Notes: generated from the sequence alone by a model not told the origin. Counted from the first letter of the stretch, positions 53,574-62,557 are shown. The stretch is DNA of 64,000 nucleotides from Streptomyces cellulosae (GCF_000721105.1 NZ_JOEV01000031.1:1-64000); one strand, 5' to 3'. Numbers and translations: made by a program.

Positions 53574-54581
53574 ATGGAGGAGAAGGCCACGAAGGCCGAC
53601 AAGACGGTGAGAGACGAGAAGGACAGCCCCTCCGCGTTGCCCGCCCGATCATGGAGGGCGGTGTTGTGGCGCACGTCGAAGGAGTTGTTGGACGACGAAC
53701 TCTCCGACCGTGCCGCCGCGTTGACGTACTACGGGGTCCTGTCGCTGTTCCCGGCGCTGCTGGTGCTGGTGTCCCTGCTGGGAGTGGTGGGACAGCACGC
53801 GACGGACAAGGTCCTCGACAACATCGGCGACCTCGCGCCGGGGCCCGCCCGGGACATCCTGCGGGACGCGGTGGTCCAACTCGGCGACAGCGGCGGCACG
53901 GGCAGTGTGCTGGCCGTCCTCGGTCTGCTCTTCGCACTGTGGTCGGCCTCCGGGTACGTCGCCGCGTTCATCCGTACCTCCAACGCGGTGTACGACCTCC
54001 CGGAGGGCCGGCCGGTGTGGAAACTGACCCCGCTGAGGCTGGCGTTGACCCTGGCGCTGATGCTGATGCTGGCGGCGAGCGCGGTGATCGTGGTGTTCAC
54101 CGGGCCGTTGGCGGAGCGGGCGGGCAAGACGATCGGGCTCGGCGACGCGGCGATCGCGATGTGGGGCGTCGCGAAGTGGCCGGTACTGCTGCTGCTGGTG
54201 ATCATCATGATCGGCCTGCTGTACTGGGCGGCCCCCAACGTCCGTGGCCGAGGCTTCCGCTGGATCAGCCCGGGCAGTGTCCTGGCCACCCTCGTCTGGC
54301 TCGCCGCGTCGGCCGGCTTCGCCCTCTATGCCGCCAACTTCGGCTCGTACAACAAGACCTACGGCACCCTCGCCGGCGCCATCGTCTTCCTCGTCTGGCT
54401 CTGGCTGAGCAATCTGGCGATCCTGCTGGGCCTGGAGTTCGACGCCGAACTGGCCCGCGAGCGCGCGATCATCCGCGACGGCCTGCCCCCGACCGAGGAG
54501 CCGTACGTGGAACCAAGGGACACCCGCAAGTGGCCGGCCCGGCTGCGGGCGGCGCGGGGGAAGCAGGCGAAGGTGTCCTGA
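53574..54581 (+). CDS. YihY/virulence factor BrkB family membrane protein
   Basis: 335 residues. The conserved start WRTSKELLDDELSDRAAALTYYGVLSLFPA is followed by six or seven helices, including LFALWSASGYVAAFIRTSNAVYD and NKTYGTLAGAIVFLVWLWLSN, which are diagnostic. The family was once called RNase BN but is now seen as an envelope protein of unclear transport role. It ends at a 20-bp terminator hairpin. The Lys-rich start and tail are cytoplasmic. Confidence 0.9.
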   Translation: MEEKATKADKTVRDEKDSPSALPARSWRAVLWRTSKELLDDELSDRAAALTYYGVLSLFPALLVLVSLLGVVGQHATDKVLDNIGDLAPGPARDILRDAVVQLGDSGGTGSVLAVLGLLFALWSASGYVAAFIRTSNAVYDLPEGRPVWKLTPLRLALTLALMLMLAASAVIVVFTGPLAERAGKTIGLGDAAIAMWGVAKWPVLLLLVIIMIGLLYWAAPNVRGRGFRWISPGSVLATLVWLAASAGFALYAANFGSYNKTYGTLAGAIVFLVWLWLSNLAILLGLEFDAELARERAIIRDGLPPTEEPYVEPRDTRKWPARLRAARGKQAKVS

Positions 54582-54620
54582 GCCCAGCCGGTGCGCCCCG
54601 CACCCCCGCACCCAGGACAC

Positions 54621-54670
54621 GGCGAGCGGCGCCGGAGTCGCCCTGAGGGTCGACTCCGGCGCCGCTCGCC
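54621..54670. terminator. 20-bp bidirectional terminator
   Basis: 54621-54640 pairs perfectly with 54651-54670 across a ten-base loop, between the convergent YihY and DUF3618 genes. Confidence 0.85.
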
Positions 54671-54691
54671 TTGTCCGTACCTACTTCGCAC

Positions 54692-55144
54692 TCACCGCCC
54701 GTGACGACGCCGCCACACCTCCACCGCCACGACCGCGCCCACTCCCGCGGCCACCCCGGCGACGAGCACCGGCCGCGGATGCCGTCGGCCCGCCTCGACC
54801 GCGTTGCGGACCGGGTCGGGGAGGTTGTGTTCCACGGTGTGGGCCCGGTCCTGGAAGGTGTGCTCCACGGCGTGAGCCTTGTCCTGGACCGTGTGGCCGG
54901 CCTGCGCCGCGGTGCTGCGGAGCTGGATCGTCATCGCGCCGGCCTTGTCGCGGAGGTCCGCCGCCCGGGCCCGGGCGCGGCCCTTGACGTCGACCTTTCC
55001 GGCCAGTTCCTCGACGGTGTCGCCGAGTTCGCCCCGGGTCCGCTCGATCTGGCGGCGCAGTTCGTCGGGCCCCTTGGCGCCGACCTCCCGCGGGGCCTCG
55101 CCGCCCGGCTCGTGCTCGTGTGCCGTCCCGTCCATGTCCGTCAT
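54692..55144 (-). CDS. DUF3618 envelope-stress type protein
   Basis: 150 residues. An acidic start is followed by the DUF3618 region GPDELRRQIERTRGELGDTV, EELAGKVDVKGRARARA, then an amphipathic Gln/His-rich helix. A C-terminal membrane helix VLVAGVAAGVGAVVAVEVW anchors it. Similar proteins pair with holin-like membrane proteins, as here. The ATG overlaps the preceding stop (ATGA). The role is probably in envelope structure; no enzyme motif is visible. Confidence 0.85.
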   Translation of the reverse strand: MTDMDGTAHEHEPGGEAPREVGAKGPDELRRQIERTRGELGDTVEELAGKVDVKGRARARAADLRDKAGAMTIQLRSTAAQAGHTVQDKAHAVEHTFQDRAHTVEHNLPDPVRNAVEAGRRHPRPVLVAGVAAGVGAVVAVEVWRRRHGR

Positions 55145-55560
55145 CGGTGCGCCCTCTCCCTGATCTCCTCCACGTCGGCCTTCACGCTGCCCAGGGCCTC
55201 CTCGGGGGTGGGTGGGCCGGCCCGGCGCAGCTGGGCGCGGCCGGTCACCGCGAGCAGGCCCGCGAGTGCGAACAGCACGCCCGTCACGATCAGTGCCGCC
55301 GCCCACAGGGGCAGCACCAGCGAGAGCGCGGCGATGGCCGTGGCGGCCAGCGCGAGCAGCCCGGCGTACCCGACGGCGCCCGCCGCGCCCAGCAGCCCGC
55401 CCCCACGTCCCGCCCGGCGGCCCTTCTCGGCCAGTTCCTCCTTGGCGAGCGCGACTTCCTGTCGTACGAGCCGGGAGAGCTGTTCGGTGGCCTGTCCGAC
55501 GAGCTCGCCCACCGAATGGTGTTCGTCGTGTGCCGGCCTTTGGGCCGTGGTCCCGGTCAC
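55141..55560 (-). CDS. Phage holin-like membrane protein (Actinobacterial DUF1469 type)
   Basis: 139 residues. The N-terminal helix SVGELVGQATEQLSRLVRQE and VALAKEELAEKGRRAGRGGG is the family signature, followed by two membrane helices around residues 55-115. The GTG start has GAGGAGG eight bases upstream. It forms an operon with the DUF3618 gene, which it overlaps. Despite the name it is a chromosomal envelope protein, not a lysis gene. Confidence 0.85.
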   Translation of the reverse strand: MTGTTAQRPAHDEHHSVGELVGQATEQLSRLVRQEVALAKEELAEKGRRAGRGGGLLGAAGAVGYAGLLALAATAIAALSLVLPLWAAALIVTGVLFALAGLLAVTGRAQLRRAGPPTPEEALGSVKADVEEIRERAHR

Positions 55561-55646
55561 GGTTCCGCCTCCTCTCGGTATCGGACCCCCCGGGTACCCT
55601 GGCCTGCCCTCCGTACCCGTGCGCCAGGACCCTCCCTGCCGCTGCC

Positions 55647-56348
55647 CTACACCTGCGGTCCCGCGCCGCCGCCGTGTCCGCCGAGCCGGGCCAGCTGGGC
55701 CTGGAACCAGTCCAGCCGTGCCTGCAACAGGGCCGCCTCGGCGGTGAGTTCGGGCACGCCGAGGCCACCGGGGCCCGTGTGCGGGCCGAGGTCGCCCGCC
55801 GGCAGCAGCGCCCCGCTCCCGGCCACCACCCGCAGGCCCTCTCCGGCCAGCCGGGCGAACCCGGCGAGCGAGAGGGACGTACGGCCGCGCAGGCAGCCCG
55901 CGCAGGAGGGGACCAGCGCTCGCCAGCCCGGGCGGCCCCAGCCGGCGTCGGCCAGGGCGGCGGCGACCGTGCCGCAGGCGCAGGGGCCCACGGTCGCCGC
56001 GCGGACGCGCTGGCGGGCGTACCGGAAGCCCCGCTCGAAGCGGAGGTAGCGGCCCAGCACGGACACCTCCAGCAGGACCGCCGTACGGTGCTCGGCCGTG
56101 CACAGCAGCGCCTCGGCCACGGTGCGGTCGTGCACGCAGTGGAAGCCGCAGTCGCAGCGGCGGTGCGGTGCCCGGTGCCGCAGGCCGTACACACAGGACG
56201 CGTCGGCCAGGACTCCGTACGGCAGCGCGCCGCCCAGCGACACACCGGTGAACCCGGCCCGGGCGCCGTCCTGGGACAGCACCGGGTGGGCGATCTTGTA
56301 TCCGGTCGGCGGCTCCGTCGGGCGTTCCTCGGGGAGCCGCAGTTTCAT
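55647..56348 (-). CDS. Cys-rich conserved protein of unknown function
   Basis: 233 residues, soluble. Cysteine pairs RCDCGFHC near residue 64-71, GPCACG near 127 and PSCAGCLRGR near 150 suggest bound zinc. Hydrophobic helices are absent. The start KLRLPEERPTEPPTGYKIAH is followed by VLSQDGARAGFTGVS. I recognise no named family, though similar Streptomyces proteins exist. Its ATG overlaps the stop of the 44-residue gene upstream (ATGA), so the two act together. Confidence 0.78.
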   Translation of the reverse strand: MKLRLPEERPTEPPTGYKIAHPVLSQDGARAGFTGVSLGGALPYGVLADASCVYGLRHRAPHRRCDCGFHCVHDRTVAEALLCTAEHRTAVLLEVSVLGRYLRFERGFRYARQRVRAATVGPCACGTVAAALADAGWGRPGWRALVPSCAGCLRGRTSLSLAGFARLAGEGLRVVAGSGALLPAGDLGPHTGPGGLGVPELTAEAALLQARLDWFQAQLARLGGHGGGAGPQV

Positions 56349-56479
56349 CGGGCGGCCGGGACCTCTTCGGGCGCCTTCAGCTCCTCGATCTCTTCGGGAA
56401 GTTCGAGTTCGGGTTCTTCCACGGTGGCCTGCGGTCGCTCTTCCGCGACTCCGGTGGCGAGTGCCTTGCCGAGCTTCAT
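56345..56479 (-). CDS. Small acidic protein coupled to the Cys-rich gene
   Basis: 44 residues, MKLGKALATGVAEER followed by a Glu/Pro-rich tail (EEPELELPEEIEELK). The ATGA overlap with the next gene and the shared codon pattern support it as a real gene. Function is unknown; it may chaperone or regulate the Cys-rich partner. Confidence 0.6.
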   Translation of the reverse strand: MKLGKALATGVAEERPQATVEEPELELPEEIEELKAPEEVPAAR

Positions 56480-56654
56480 GACGCCTCCCATGACCAAGGG
56501 TCGATGACCGTCCTGGCCATGGTGACCCATGAGGGGCTGACTTGCACATAGGGCCTGCGCCCCCGGCACGACCACGATTTCGTCAGCATTGCTTAAGGAT
56601 ATATCGTAGAAGAATTAAGTGGAGCTTCACTGACGATGTGCCGACACTACCCCC

Positions 56655-57545
56655 ATGACGACACCTCGCCCCTTCGGCCGCGCCCTCTGCGCCATGATCA
56701 CGCCCTTCACCGACGCCGGTGCGCTCGACCTCGACGGCGCTCAGGCGCTGGCCGACCGGCTGGTGACGGACGGCTGTGACGGACTGGTCCTCTCCGGCAC
56801 GACGGGCGAGTCGCCGACCACCACGGACGCCGAGAAGGCCGCGTTGATCACGGCCGTGCGCGAGGCCGTGGACGGGCGGGCCGCCGTCGTCGCGGGCGTG
56901 GGCACCTTCGACACCCGGCACACCGTAGAGCTGGCCCTGGCGGCCGAAAAGGCGGGCGCGGACGGCCTGTTGGTGGTCAGCCCGTACTACAGCAGGCCCC
57001 CGCAGGACGCGTTGGAGGCTCATTTCCGGGAGATCGCCGACGCGTCCGGGCTGCCGCTCGTCCTCTACGACATCCCCGCCCGCACCGGCACCCGCATCGA
57101 GCCCGACACCCTGATCCGCCTCGCCGAGCACCCGAGGATCGTCGCGGTGAAGGACTGCTCCTACGACTTCCTCGGCACCCAAAAGGTGCTCGCGCGCACC
57201 GGGTTGGCGTACTACGCGGGCTGCGACGAGCACAACCTCGCCCTGTACGCGGTGGGCGGCGCGGGCTACGTCAGCACGGTCGCCAACGTGGTCCCGGGCC
57301 CCCTCCGCGCCGTCCTGGACGCGTTCGACGCGGGCGACACGGCCCGGGCCGCCCTCCTCCAGCAACGCGCCACTGCGCTCATCGAGTTGACGATGACGTC
57401 CGGCCTGCCCGGCACGGTCACCGTGAAGGGACTCCTCAACGCCCTGCACCGGCCCGCGGGCCCGGTCCGCGCCCCGCTGCGGCCCGCCGGCCGTGACACG
57501 GTCGACGGGCTGCTGGCGGCGTACGAGACGCTCGGCGCGGGCTGA
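56655..57545 (+). CDS. dapA: 4-hydroxy-tetrahydrodipicolinate synthase
   Basis: 296 residues. Canonical DapA motifs are SGTTGESPTT, GVGTFDTRHTVELALAAEKA, LVVSPYYSRPPQ, the catalytic Tyr in LPLVLYDIPARTG, and the Schiff-base Lys in RIVAVKDCSYDF. It condenses pyruvate with aspartate semialdehyde in lysine and diaminopimelate synthesis. No ribosome site precedes the ATG, so the mRNA may be leaderless. The upstream 56580-56620 is unusually AT-rich (GATATATC palindrome) and probably carries the promoter. dapD lies 2 kb downstream. Confidence 0.9.
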   Translation: MTTPRPFGRALCAMITPFTDAGALDLDGAQALADRLVTDGCDGLVLSGTTGESPTTTDAEKAALITAVREAVDGRAAVVAGVGTFDTRHTVELALAAEKAGADGLLVVSPYYSRPPQDALEAHFREIADASGLPLVLYDIPARTGTRIEPDTLIRLAEHPRIVAVKDCSYDFLGTQKVLARTGLAYYAGCDEHNLALYAVGGAGYVSTVANVVPGPLRAVLDAFDAGDTARAALLQQRATALIELTMTSGLPGTVTVKGLLNALHRPAGPVRAPLRPAGRDTVDGLLAAYETLGAG

Positions 57546-58784
57546 TCAGCGGCGGGCGAAGACTGGCTCCCACCCCTGCCGTTCGAGGCTCTCCTCCCGG
57601 GAGCCGCTCAGCGGTACGACCTTGTCGCTGCCGATCGTGACCAGCACCAGTTGGGGCCGGTACTCCTCCTCCAGGCTCGTGACCCGCTCCCAGGCGATGA
57701 GCCGCTTGTCGTCGACCCAGGCGAGCAGATGCCCTCCGCGCACCGTGGTGATCTCCTTGCCGGTGCGGGGATCACGGATCGAGGAGTACGACCTGCCGGG
57801 GGAGCCGGCGACCTCCTTCGTCAGCCCGAGCGCGGCAAGCCTGCCGTTCGGGGACAGCCGCGCGGCGACGTCGGAGCGCAGATACCGCTCGTCCGCTGGC
57901 GCGTCGATCTTCCCGCCCGTGAGGTCGTAGAACTGCTGGAGACCGTCCCTGCCGCCGATGACCTGCGAGTACACCGTGTCGCCGGTGCGGCCGAAGGCGA
58001 AATCCTGGCGTGCGCTGATGTCACGCTCGGCCTTGACCGGCGTCCAGGAGGCCTGCGTGGAGGCCAGGTCGATGACGGAGAACCCGGTCCGGCTCGAACC
58101 CATCGAGGAGGCCCACATCTGGCGTTCGGCGGTCTTCCCGTTCTCGACGGCGGAGCCCGTCTCCTTGTGCCGCAGGTCGGGATTCTCGTCGTACGTCGTC
58201 GCGACGAGCCTGCCGCCGTCGTACGAGAACGCGAGCCCGCCCACTGCGTGCGCGACCGGGATCCACCGCTCGACCTCCCCCGTCGCGAGGTCGAGCAGGC
58301 CGATCCGGCGGGCGGGCAGTTCCCGCTCCAGGACGGCGGCCGTCTTCAGCCCGGGGGCCACGGCGACGTAGGACCAGCGGGTGTCCTTCTCGTACCGTCC
58401 GGTGTCCGGGTCGAGGAGCGAGTACGTGCGCTCGAAGACGGCCCGGGTGTCGCTCTTCACGACGTTGTCCGCCGTGTAGTACGCGGCCAGCACCGCGTCC
58501 CCGGCCGCGATCAGGTCGCGCGGCGGCGACTGGTCCGGATGGGCGTGGATCCCGCCCTGCTGGACGACTCCGGCGGGTCGCACGTCGTCCTTGCCGGAGT
58601 CCAGCAGCGGTACGCCCACGGCGACGGCGACCACGGCGGCCACGGCCGCGGCGACGGTCGCGACCGTGCGGGTGCGGCGGCGCCGGCGCGCCGACAGCAC
58701 CCGGTCGGCGAACCCCGGTCCCGTCGGCCTCTGGTCGGCGGCCTGCTCCCGCAGGGCCTCGCGCACGAGTTCCTCGACATTCAT
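57546..58784 (-). CDS. Membrane protein with beta-propeller ectodomain, coupled to a SigE-type sigma factor
   Basis: 412 residues. A short cytoplasmic N-terminus (1-39), one membrane helix TVATVAAAVAAVVAVAVGVP (40-59), and a large extracytoplasmic WD/PD40-like propeller (about 90-405) with VGGLAFSYDGGRLVATTYDE and ARLSPNGRLAALGLTK. It overlaps the sigma gene stop (ATGA). Encoded directly after an ECF-type sigma factor, it may act as its anti-sigma or sensor, though no zinc anti-sigma motif is seen. Its stop abuts the dapA stop. Confidence 0.78.
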   Translation of the reverse strand: MNVEELVREALREQAADQRPTGPGFADRVLSARRRRRTRTVATVAAAVAAVVAVAVGVPLLDSGKDDVRPAGVVQQGGIHAHPDQSPPRDLIAAGDAVLAAYYTADNVVKSDTRAVFERTYSLLDPDTGRYEKDTRWSYVAVAPGLKTAAVLERELPARRIGLLDLATGEVERWIPVAHAVGGLAFSYDGGRLVATTYDENPDLRHKETGSAVENGKTAERQMWASSMGSSRTGFSVIDLASTQASWTPVKAERDISARQDFAFGRTGDTVYSQVIGGRDGLQQFYDLTGGKIDAPADERYLRSDVAARLSPNGRLAALGLTKEVAGSPGRSYSSIRDPRTGKEITTVRGGHLLAWVDDKRLIAWERVTSLEEEYRPQLVLVTIGSDKVVPLSGSREESLERQGWEPVFARR

Positions 58785-59347
58785 CGACGCACCTCCACGG
58801 GCGAGAAGTCGCGGGACGGCTGCGCCTCGGCGTCCGCCGGGCGAAGGGCGGCCAGTTCGGGCGCGATCGAGCGGAGCCGGGCGAGGGAGCGATGGGTGGT
58901 GGACCGTACGGTGCCGACGGAACAGCCCAGCAGCCGGGCCACGTCGGCCTCGGGCAGGTCCTCGAAGTAGCGCAGCACCAGCACGGTGCGCTGGCGGGAG
59001 GTGAGCCGGGACAGCGCCTCTCGCATCACGACCCGCAGTTCGGCCGCGGCGGCCGCGTCGGAGCGGCCCGCACGCGACTCGGGCGGCTCGGCGACGGTGA
59101 CCTCCCGTCGGCGCCACTTCAGCCGCCAGCGGCTGACCTGCTGGCGGTAGAGGATCCGTCGTACGTAGGCCTCCGGCTCGTCGATCCGCTGCCACTTGCC
59201 GGCCGCCTTGGCCAGCGCGTTCTGCAGCAGGTCCTCACCGGCGTGCCGGTCTCCCCCGCACAGCAGCACCGCCGTCTTCAGCAGCCCCGACGATCTGTTG
59301 TCCACGAACTCCCGGAAACTCTCCAGTTCCGCGGCGTCCATCGTCAC
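58781..59347 (-). CDS. SigE-family RNA polymerase sigma factor
   Basis: 188 residues. Region 2 has SGLLKTAVLLCGGDRHAGED and LLQNALAKAAGKWQRIDEPE; region 4 has LTSRQRTVLVLRYFEDLPEA and VARLLGCSVGTVRSTTHRSL. This is the short SigE-family ECF type frequent in Streptomyces. The GTG at 59347 has GGGGA seven bases upstream; an ATG at 59341 is the alternative. It is co-translated with the propeller membrane protein. Confidence 0.87.
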   Translation of the reverse strand: MTMDAAELESFREFVDNRSSGLLKTAVLLCGGDRHAGEDLLQNALAKAAGKWQRIDEPEAYVRRILYRQQVSRWRLKWRRREVTVAEPPESRAGRSDAAAAAELRVVMREALSRLTSRQRTVLVLRYFEDLPEADVARLLGCSVGTVRSTTHRSLARLRSIAPELAALRPADAEAQPSRDFSPVEVRR

Positions 59348-59452
59348 CTTCTCTTCCCCGGCGGCATCTGTGCCCCGCCCCTGTGCCCCTTGTGACGCGT
59401 GCGGCGGCCCGTCGCTATGCCACCCTCCGGAAAGTTCTCCGGCGGAACGCAT

Positions 59453-59490
59453 CGGGGCCCGTACCGCACTGGTGTGCGGTACGGGCCCCG
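59453..59490 (-). terminator. Terminator after dapD
   Basis: 59453-59469 and 59474-59490 form a perfect 17-bp stem with a four-base loop, 30 bases past the dapD stop. Confidence 0.85.
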
Positions 59491-59519
59491 GTGACGTCGG
59501 CCGGCCTGCGGTGAGGTCC

Positions 59520-60509
59520 TCAGTTGTGGCTGTGCAGGATCTCGTTCAGGCCGCCCCAGACCGCGTTGTTCGGGCGGGCCTCGACCGTTCCGGTGACCGA
59601 GTTGCGGCGGAAGAGGATGTTGGAGGCGCCGGACAGGTCACGGGCCTTGACGATCTGCCCGTCGGGCATGGTCACGCGGGTCCCGGCGGTGATGTACAGC
59701 CCGGCCTCGACCACGCACTCGTCGCCCAGCGCGATGCCGACGCCCGCCTCGGCGCCGATCAGGCAGCGCTCGCCGACGGAGATGATCACGTTGCCGCCGC
59801 CGGACAGTGTGCCCATGGTCGAGGCACCGCCGCCGATGTCGGACCCGTCGCCGACCACCACACCCGCGGAGATGCGGCCCTCGACCATGGAGGTCCCGAG
59901 GGTGCCCGCGTTGAAGTTGACGAAGCCCTCGTGCATGACGGTGGTGCCCTCGGAGAGGTGGGCGCCGAGCCGCACCCGGTCGGCGTCGGCGATCCGTACG
60001 CCCTTCGGAGCCACGTAGTCCGTCATCCTCGGGAACTTGTCGATGCTCGTCACCTGGAGGTGCAGCCCCTCGGCACGGGCGTTCAGCCGCACCTTCTCGA
60101 GGTCGTCGACGGCGACCGGGCCGAGCGAGGTCCAGGCGACGTTGGCGAGGAAGCCGAACATGCCGTCCAGGCTCTGCCCGTGCGGCTTGACCAGCCGGTG
60201 CGACAGCAGATGCAGCCGCAGGTACACGTCGTGCGCGTCGATGGGCTTCTCGTCCAGCGAGGAGATGACCGTACGGACCGCGACCACCTCGACGCCCCGA
60301 CGGGCGTCCGGCCCGACCGCCGCGGTCGCGCCACCGCCGAGCAGCTGCGCGGCCTGCTCGGCGGTCAGCCGTTCCGTACCGGAGGGGCCGGGCTCCGCGA
60401 CCAGCTCGGGAGCGGGGAACCAGGTGTCGAGAACGGTGCCGTCGGCGGCGAGGGTGGCAAGCCCGGCGGCAACGGCGCCGGTGGAACGGGGAGCAGTCGT
60501 GTCGGTCAT
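59520..60509 (-). CDS. dapD: Tetrahydrodipicolinate N-succinyltransferase
   Basis: 329 residues of the actinobacterial DapD type. The left-handed beta-helix shows hexapeptide repeats, [37 protein letters not shown] and [19 protein letters not shown]. The N-terminal helical domain (1-150) precedes it, with [20 protein letters not shown]. It succinylates tetrahydrodipicolinate in the diaminopimelate branch of lysine synthesis. It is monocistronic by its terminator and 30 kb of unrelated neighbours. Confidence 0.93.
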   Translation of the reverse strand: MTDTTAPRSTGAVAAGLATLAADGTVLDTWFPAPELVAEPGPSGTERLTAEQAAQLLGGGATAAVGPDARRGVEVVAVRTVISSLDEKPIDAHDVYLRLHLLSHRLVKPHGQSLDGMFGFLANVAWTSLGPVAVDDLEKVRLNARAEGLHLQVTSIDKFPRMTDYVAPKGVRIADADRVRLGAHLSEGTTVMHEGFVNFNAGTLGTSMVEGRISAGVVVGDGSDIGGGASTMGTLSGGGNVIISVGERCLIGAEAGVGIALGDECVVEAGLYITAGTRVTMPDGQIVKARDLSGASNILFRRNSVTGTVEARPNNAVWGGLNEILHSHN

Positions 60510-60641
60510 GAGGGCAACCTAACCGGCGGGCGGTCACGGAGGCCAACCAGGGAAGGGAGCGTCTCAGGTGCCGGGCCGGATGCCCGCGGACAGCAGGGCC
60601 CAGGCGGAGGCGGGAAGGTTCGGGTCGCGTGCCGGACCGGC

Positions 60642-61196
60642 TCAGGACGGCACCGTGTCCCGGGGGATCACCCGCGCCAGCACCTCCCGCGCGTACTCCT
60701 CGTCGTACGGCGTGTCCGTCAGCAGGACCTGGAGGCAGATGCCGTCCATCAGCGCGACGAGTGCCCGTGCGGTGACCGGGTCGGTGTGGCGGGCGAGCCG
60801 GTCGGCGAGGTCGTCGGCCCATTCGGCGGCGACCGGGCGCAGGGCGGGGCGGCGCAGGGCCGCGAGGTAGAGCTCGTACTCCAGCTCCACGCCGGTGCGG
60901 TCGCCGGCCAGCCACTCGCCCAGCAGCGCGGCGAGTCCGGCGGCCAGGTCGGTGCCCGGTCCGGCCGGACCGCCGCGCGCGGCGACCACCTTGGCGAAGC
61001 CCTCGTTCGCCTGGCGCAGCGCGGCCACCATCAGGTCGTCGAGCGTCCCGAAGTGGTACGTCGTGGAGCCGAGCGGCACATCGGCCTCGGCGGCGGCGGT
61101 GCGGTGGCTCAGCCCGGCGAGGCCCGCGCGTGAGACGACCCGGATCGCCGCGTCGATGATCCGCTGCCGCCGCTCGGGGTCGTACCGCCGGGCCAT
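60642..61196 (-). CDS. TetR family regulator of the SMR pump
   Basis: 184 residues. HTH: GLSHRTAAAEADVPLGSTTY followed by HFGTLDDLMVAALRQ. The C-terminal domain has a TetR_C-like ending with MDGICLQVLLTDTPYDEEYA. It is transcribed after the SMR gene, whose stop overlaps its ATG by one base. It likely binds the palindrome at 61518-61531 and relieves repression when a toxic cation is present. Confidence 0.88.
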   Translation of the reverse strand: MARRYDPERRQRIIDAAIRVVSRAGLAGLSHRTAAAEADVPLGSTTYHFGTLDDLMVAALRQANEGFAKVVAARGGPAGPGTDLAAGLAALLGEWLAGDRTGVELEYELYLAALRRPALRPVAAEWADDLADRLARHTDPVTARALVALMDGICLQVLLTDTPYDEEYAREVLARVIPRDTVPS

Positions 61197-61516
61197 CAGT
61201 GCGCGCCGCCCAGGCTGAGCACCACCACACCGACGATGATCAGCGCGATACCGGCGGCCTTGGCGAGCGTCATCCCCTCTCCCAGGAACACCATGCCGAT
61301 GGCGGCGATGGCCGCCGTGCCGAAACCGGACCAGATCGCGTACGCGGTACCGACGGACACGGTCTTGAGCGTCTGCGCGAGCAGCGCGAAGGAGACGAGG
61401 TAGCCGAGGACGGTCAGCAGCGACGGCACCGGCCTGCTGAACCCGTCGCTGTACTTCATGGCCGTCGTCCCGGCGACCTCCGCGGAGATGGCGGCGGCGA
61501 GCAGGAGGTATCCCAT
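61196..61516 (-). CDS. Small multidrug resistance (SMR/EmrE-like) transporter
   Basis: 106 residues with four helices. The key Glu is in LLLAAAISAEVAGTTAMKYS (Glu13), and YAIWSGFGTAAIAAIGMVFL matches helix 3 of the family. It exports quaternary cations or guanidinium-type compounds by proton exchange. Single-gene SMR proteins act as dimers. The ATG lies directly at the palindromic operator, and its stop overlaps the TetR start. Confidence 0.9.
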   Translation of the reverse strand: MGYLLLAAAISAEVAGTTAMKYSDGFSRPVPSLLTVLGYLVSFALLAQTLKTVSVGTAYAIWSGFGTAAIAAIGMVFLGEGMTLAKAAGIALIIVGVVVLSLGGAH

Positions 61517-61517
61517 G

Positions 61518-61531
61518 TGTACGAGCGTACA
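61518..61531. promoter_or_regulatory. Candidate TetR operator at the SMR start
   Basis: TGTACGAGCGTACA is an inverted repeat TGTACG/CGTACA around two bases. It touches the SMR start codon, a position suited to autorepression of the operon. Confidence 0.5.
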
Positions 61532-61714
61532 TAACAGCCGCCGCACGGCTCCCCCGACATCCTCAGGAGCGGAAACCGGCCACCCGAGGATCCGGAAACC
61601 GCTCGCTTCAAACGGCTGCCGTGAACTCACCGGCTCCACTAGTGTTTCACCGTTCATCAACTTCCCCATCACGGCCGCAGTCGTCGCCTCGGGCGCCGCT
61701 GGAGGAACCCACGC

Positions 61715-62557
61715 ATGCCAGTAAGAAAGTCCCGGTCCCCACAGAACGAACCTTGGGAGAGCGGTTGGGATCCGGACAGCACCCGGGTACCGGGAACCCG
61801 TCGGCTGTGGCTGGCCGGTGCGCTGGCCGTCGCCACCGTCGTCACCTGTGTGACGGTGATCGCCCTGACGGACCAGCGGACTGACACCGCGTCAGCCGTC
61901 AAGAAGGGGGCACCGAGCGCGGACGCGACGGGCCCTGGTCTGATCTCCTACGCCAGCGCCTCGACCAGTGGCGCGGCGACACCGGGCAGCCCGGGCCTGG
62001 GCAAGAAGAGCGGTACGCCCTCGACCCGCCCCACCGTCACGACCGCCCCGGTCCCACACGGCTCGGCCTCCGCTTCCCCGGCTCCTGCCACCAAGTCACC
62101 CGTGCCACCCGCCAGTTCGCCGGCTTCCCCACCGTCGTCCACCTGGCGTTCGGTCCGCTCGGCCAACTACCCGGACCGCTACTGGCACCTCAGCGGCGGC
62201 CTGGTGAAGCTCGACCCGGTGCGCGGTTCGGAATCCCGCGAGGACTCCACCTTCGAAGTGGTCCAAGGTCTCGCCGACGGCTCCTGCTCCTCCTTCGCCA
62301 CGAGCGACGGCCGCTACCTCCGCCACCGCGACTTCGTCCTGCGTGCCGACCGGAACGACGGCTCGCCCCTCTTCAAGCAGGACGCCACGTTCTGCGCCCG
62401 CGCCTCGTCGGTGTCCGGCGCGATCATGCTGGAGTCCGTCAACTACCCGGGCCGCTTCCTGCGCCACAAGGACTTCACGCTGCGCCTCGATCCCTACCAG
62501 TACGGCGGCCCGTACCAAGCGGACTCGGCGTTCCGGCTGGTGGGCGGGCTGGCGTGA
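61715..62557 (+). CDS. Membrane-anchored protein with AbfB (CBM42) arabinose-binding domain
   Basis: 280 residues. A cytoplasmic start (1-30), one membrane helix LWLAGALAVATVVTCVTVIA (31-50), a Ser/Pro/Thr-rich linker (70-140) and a C-terminal beta-trefoil (145-278). The trefoil has the AbfB repeats RSANYPDRYWHL, DGRYLRHRDFVLRAD and NYPGRFLRHKDFTLRLDP. This module binds arabinofuranose side chains in arabinofuranosidases, but no catalytic domain is present. It may tether the cell to arabinan or sense it. The ATG at 61715 starts the first plausible frame. Confidence 0.85.
   Translation: MPVRKSRSPQNEPWESGWDPDSTRVPGTRRLWLAGALAVATVVTCVTVIALTDQRTDTASAVKKGAPSADATGPGLISYASASTSGAATPGSPGLGKKSGTPSTRPTVTTAPVPHGSASASPAPATKSPVPPASSPASPPSSTWRSVRSANYPDRYWHLSGGLVKLDPVRGSESREDSTFEVVQGLADGSCSSFATSDGRYLRHRDFVLRADRNDGSPLFKQDATFCARASSVSGAIMLESVNYPGRFLRHKDFTLRLDPYQYGGPYQADSAFRLVGGLA

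Noticed and set aside
55141..55560. Prophage lysis module
   Set aside because: The holin-like protein is the common chromosomal actinobacterial type beside DUF3618, and no phage genes surround it.
56480..56654. Lysine riboswitch ahead of dapA
   Set aside because: The leader is short and shows no conserved L-box structure; dapA may even be leaderless.
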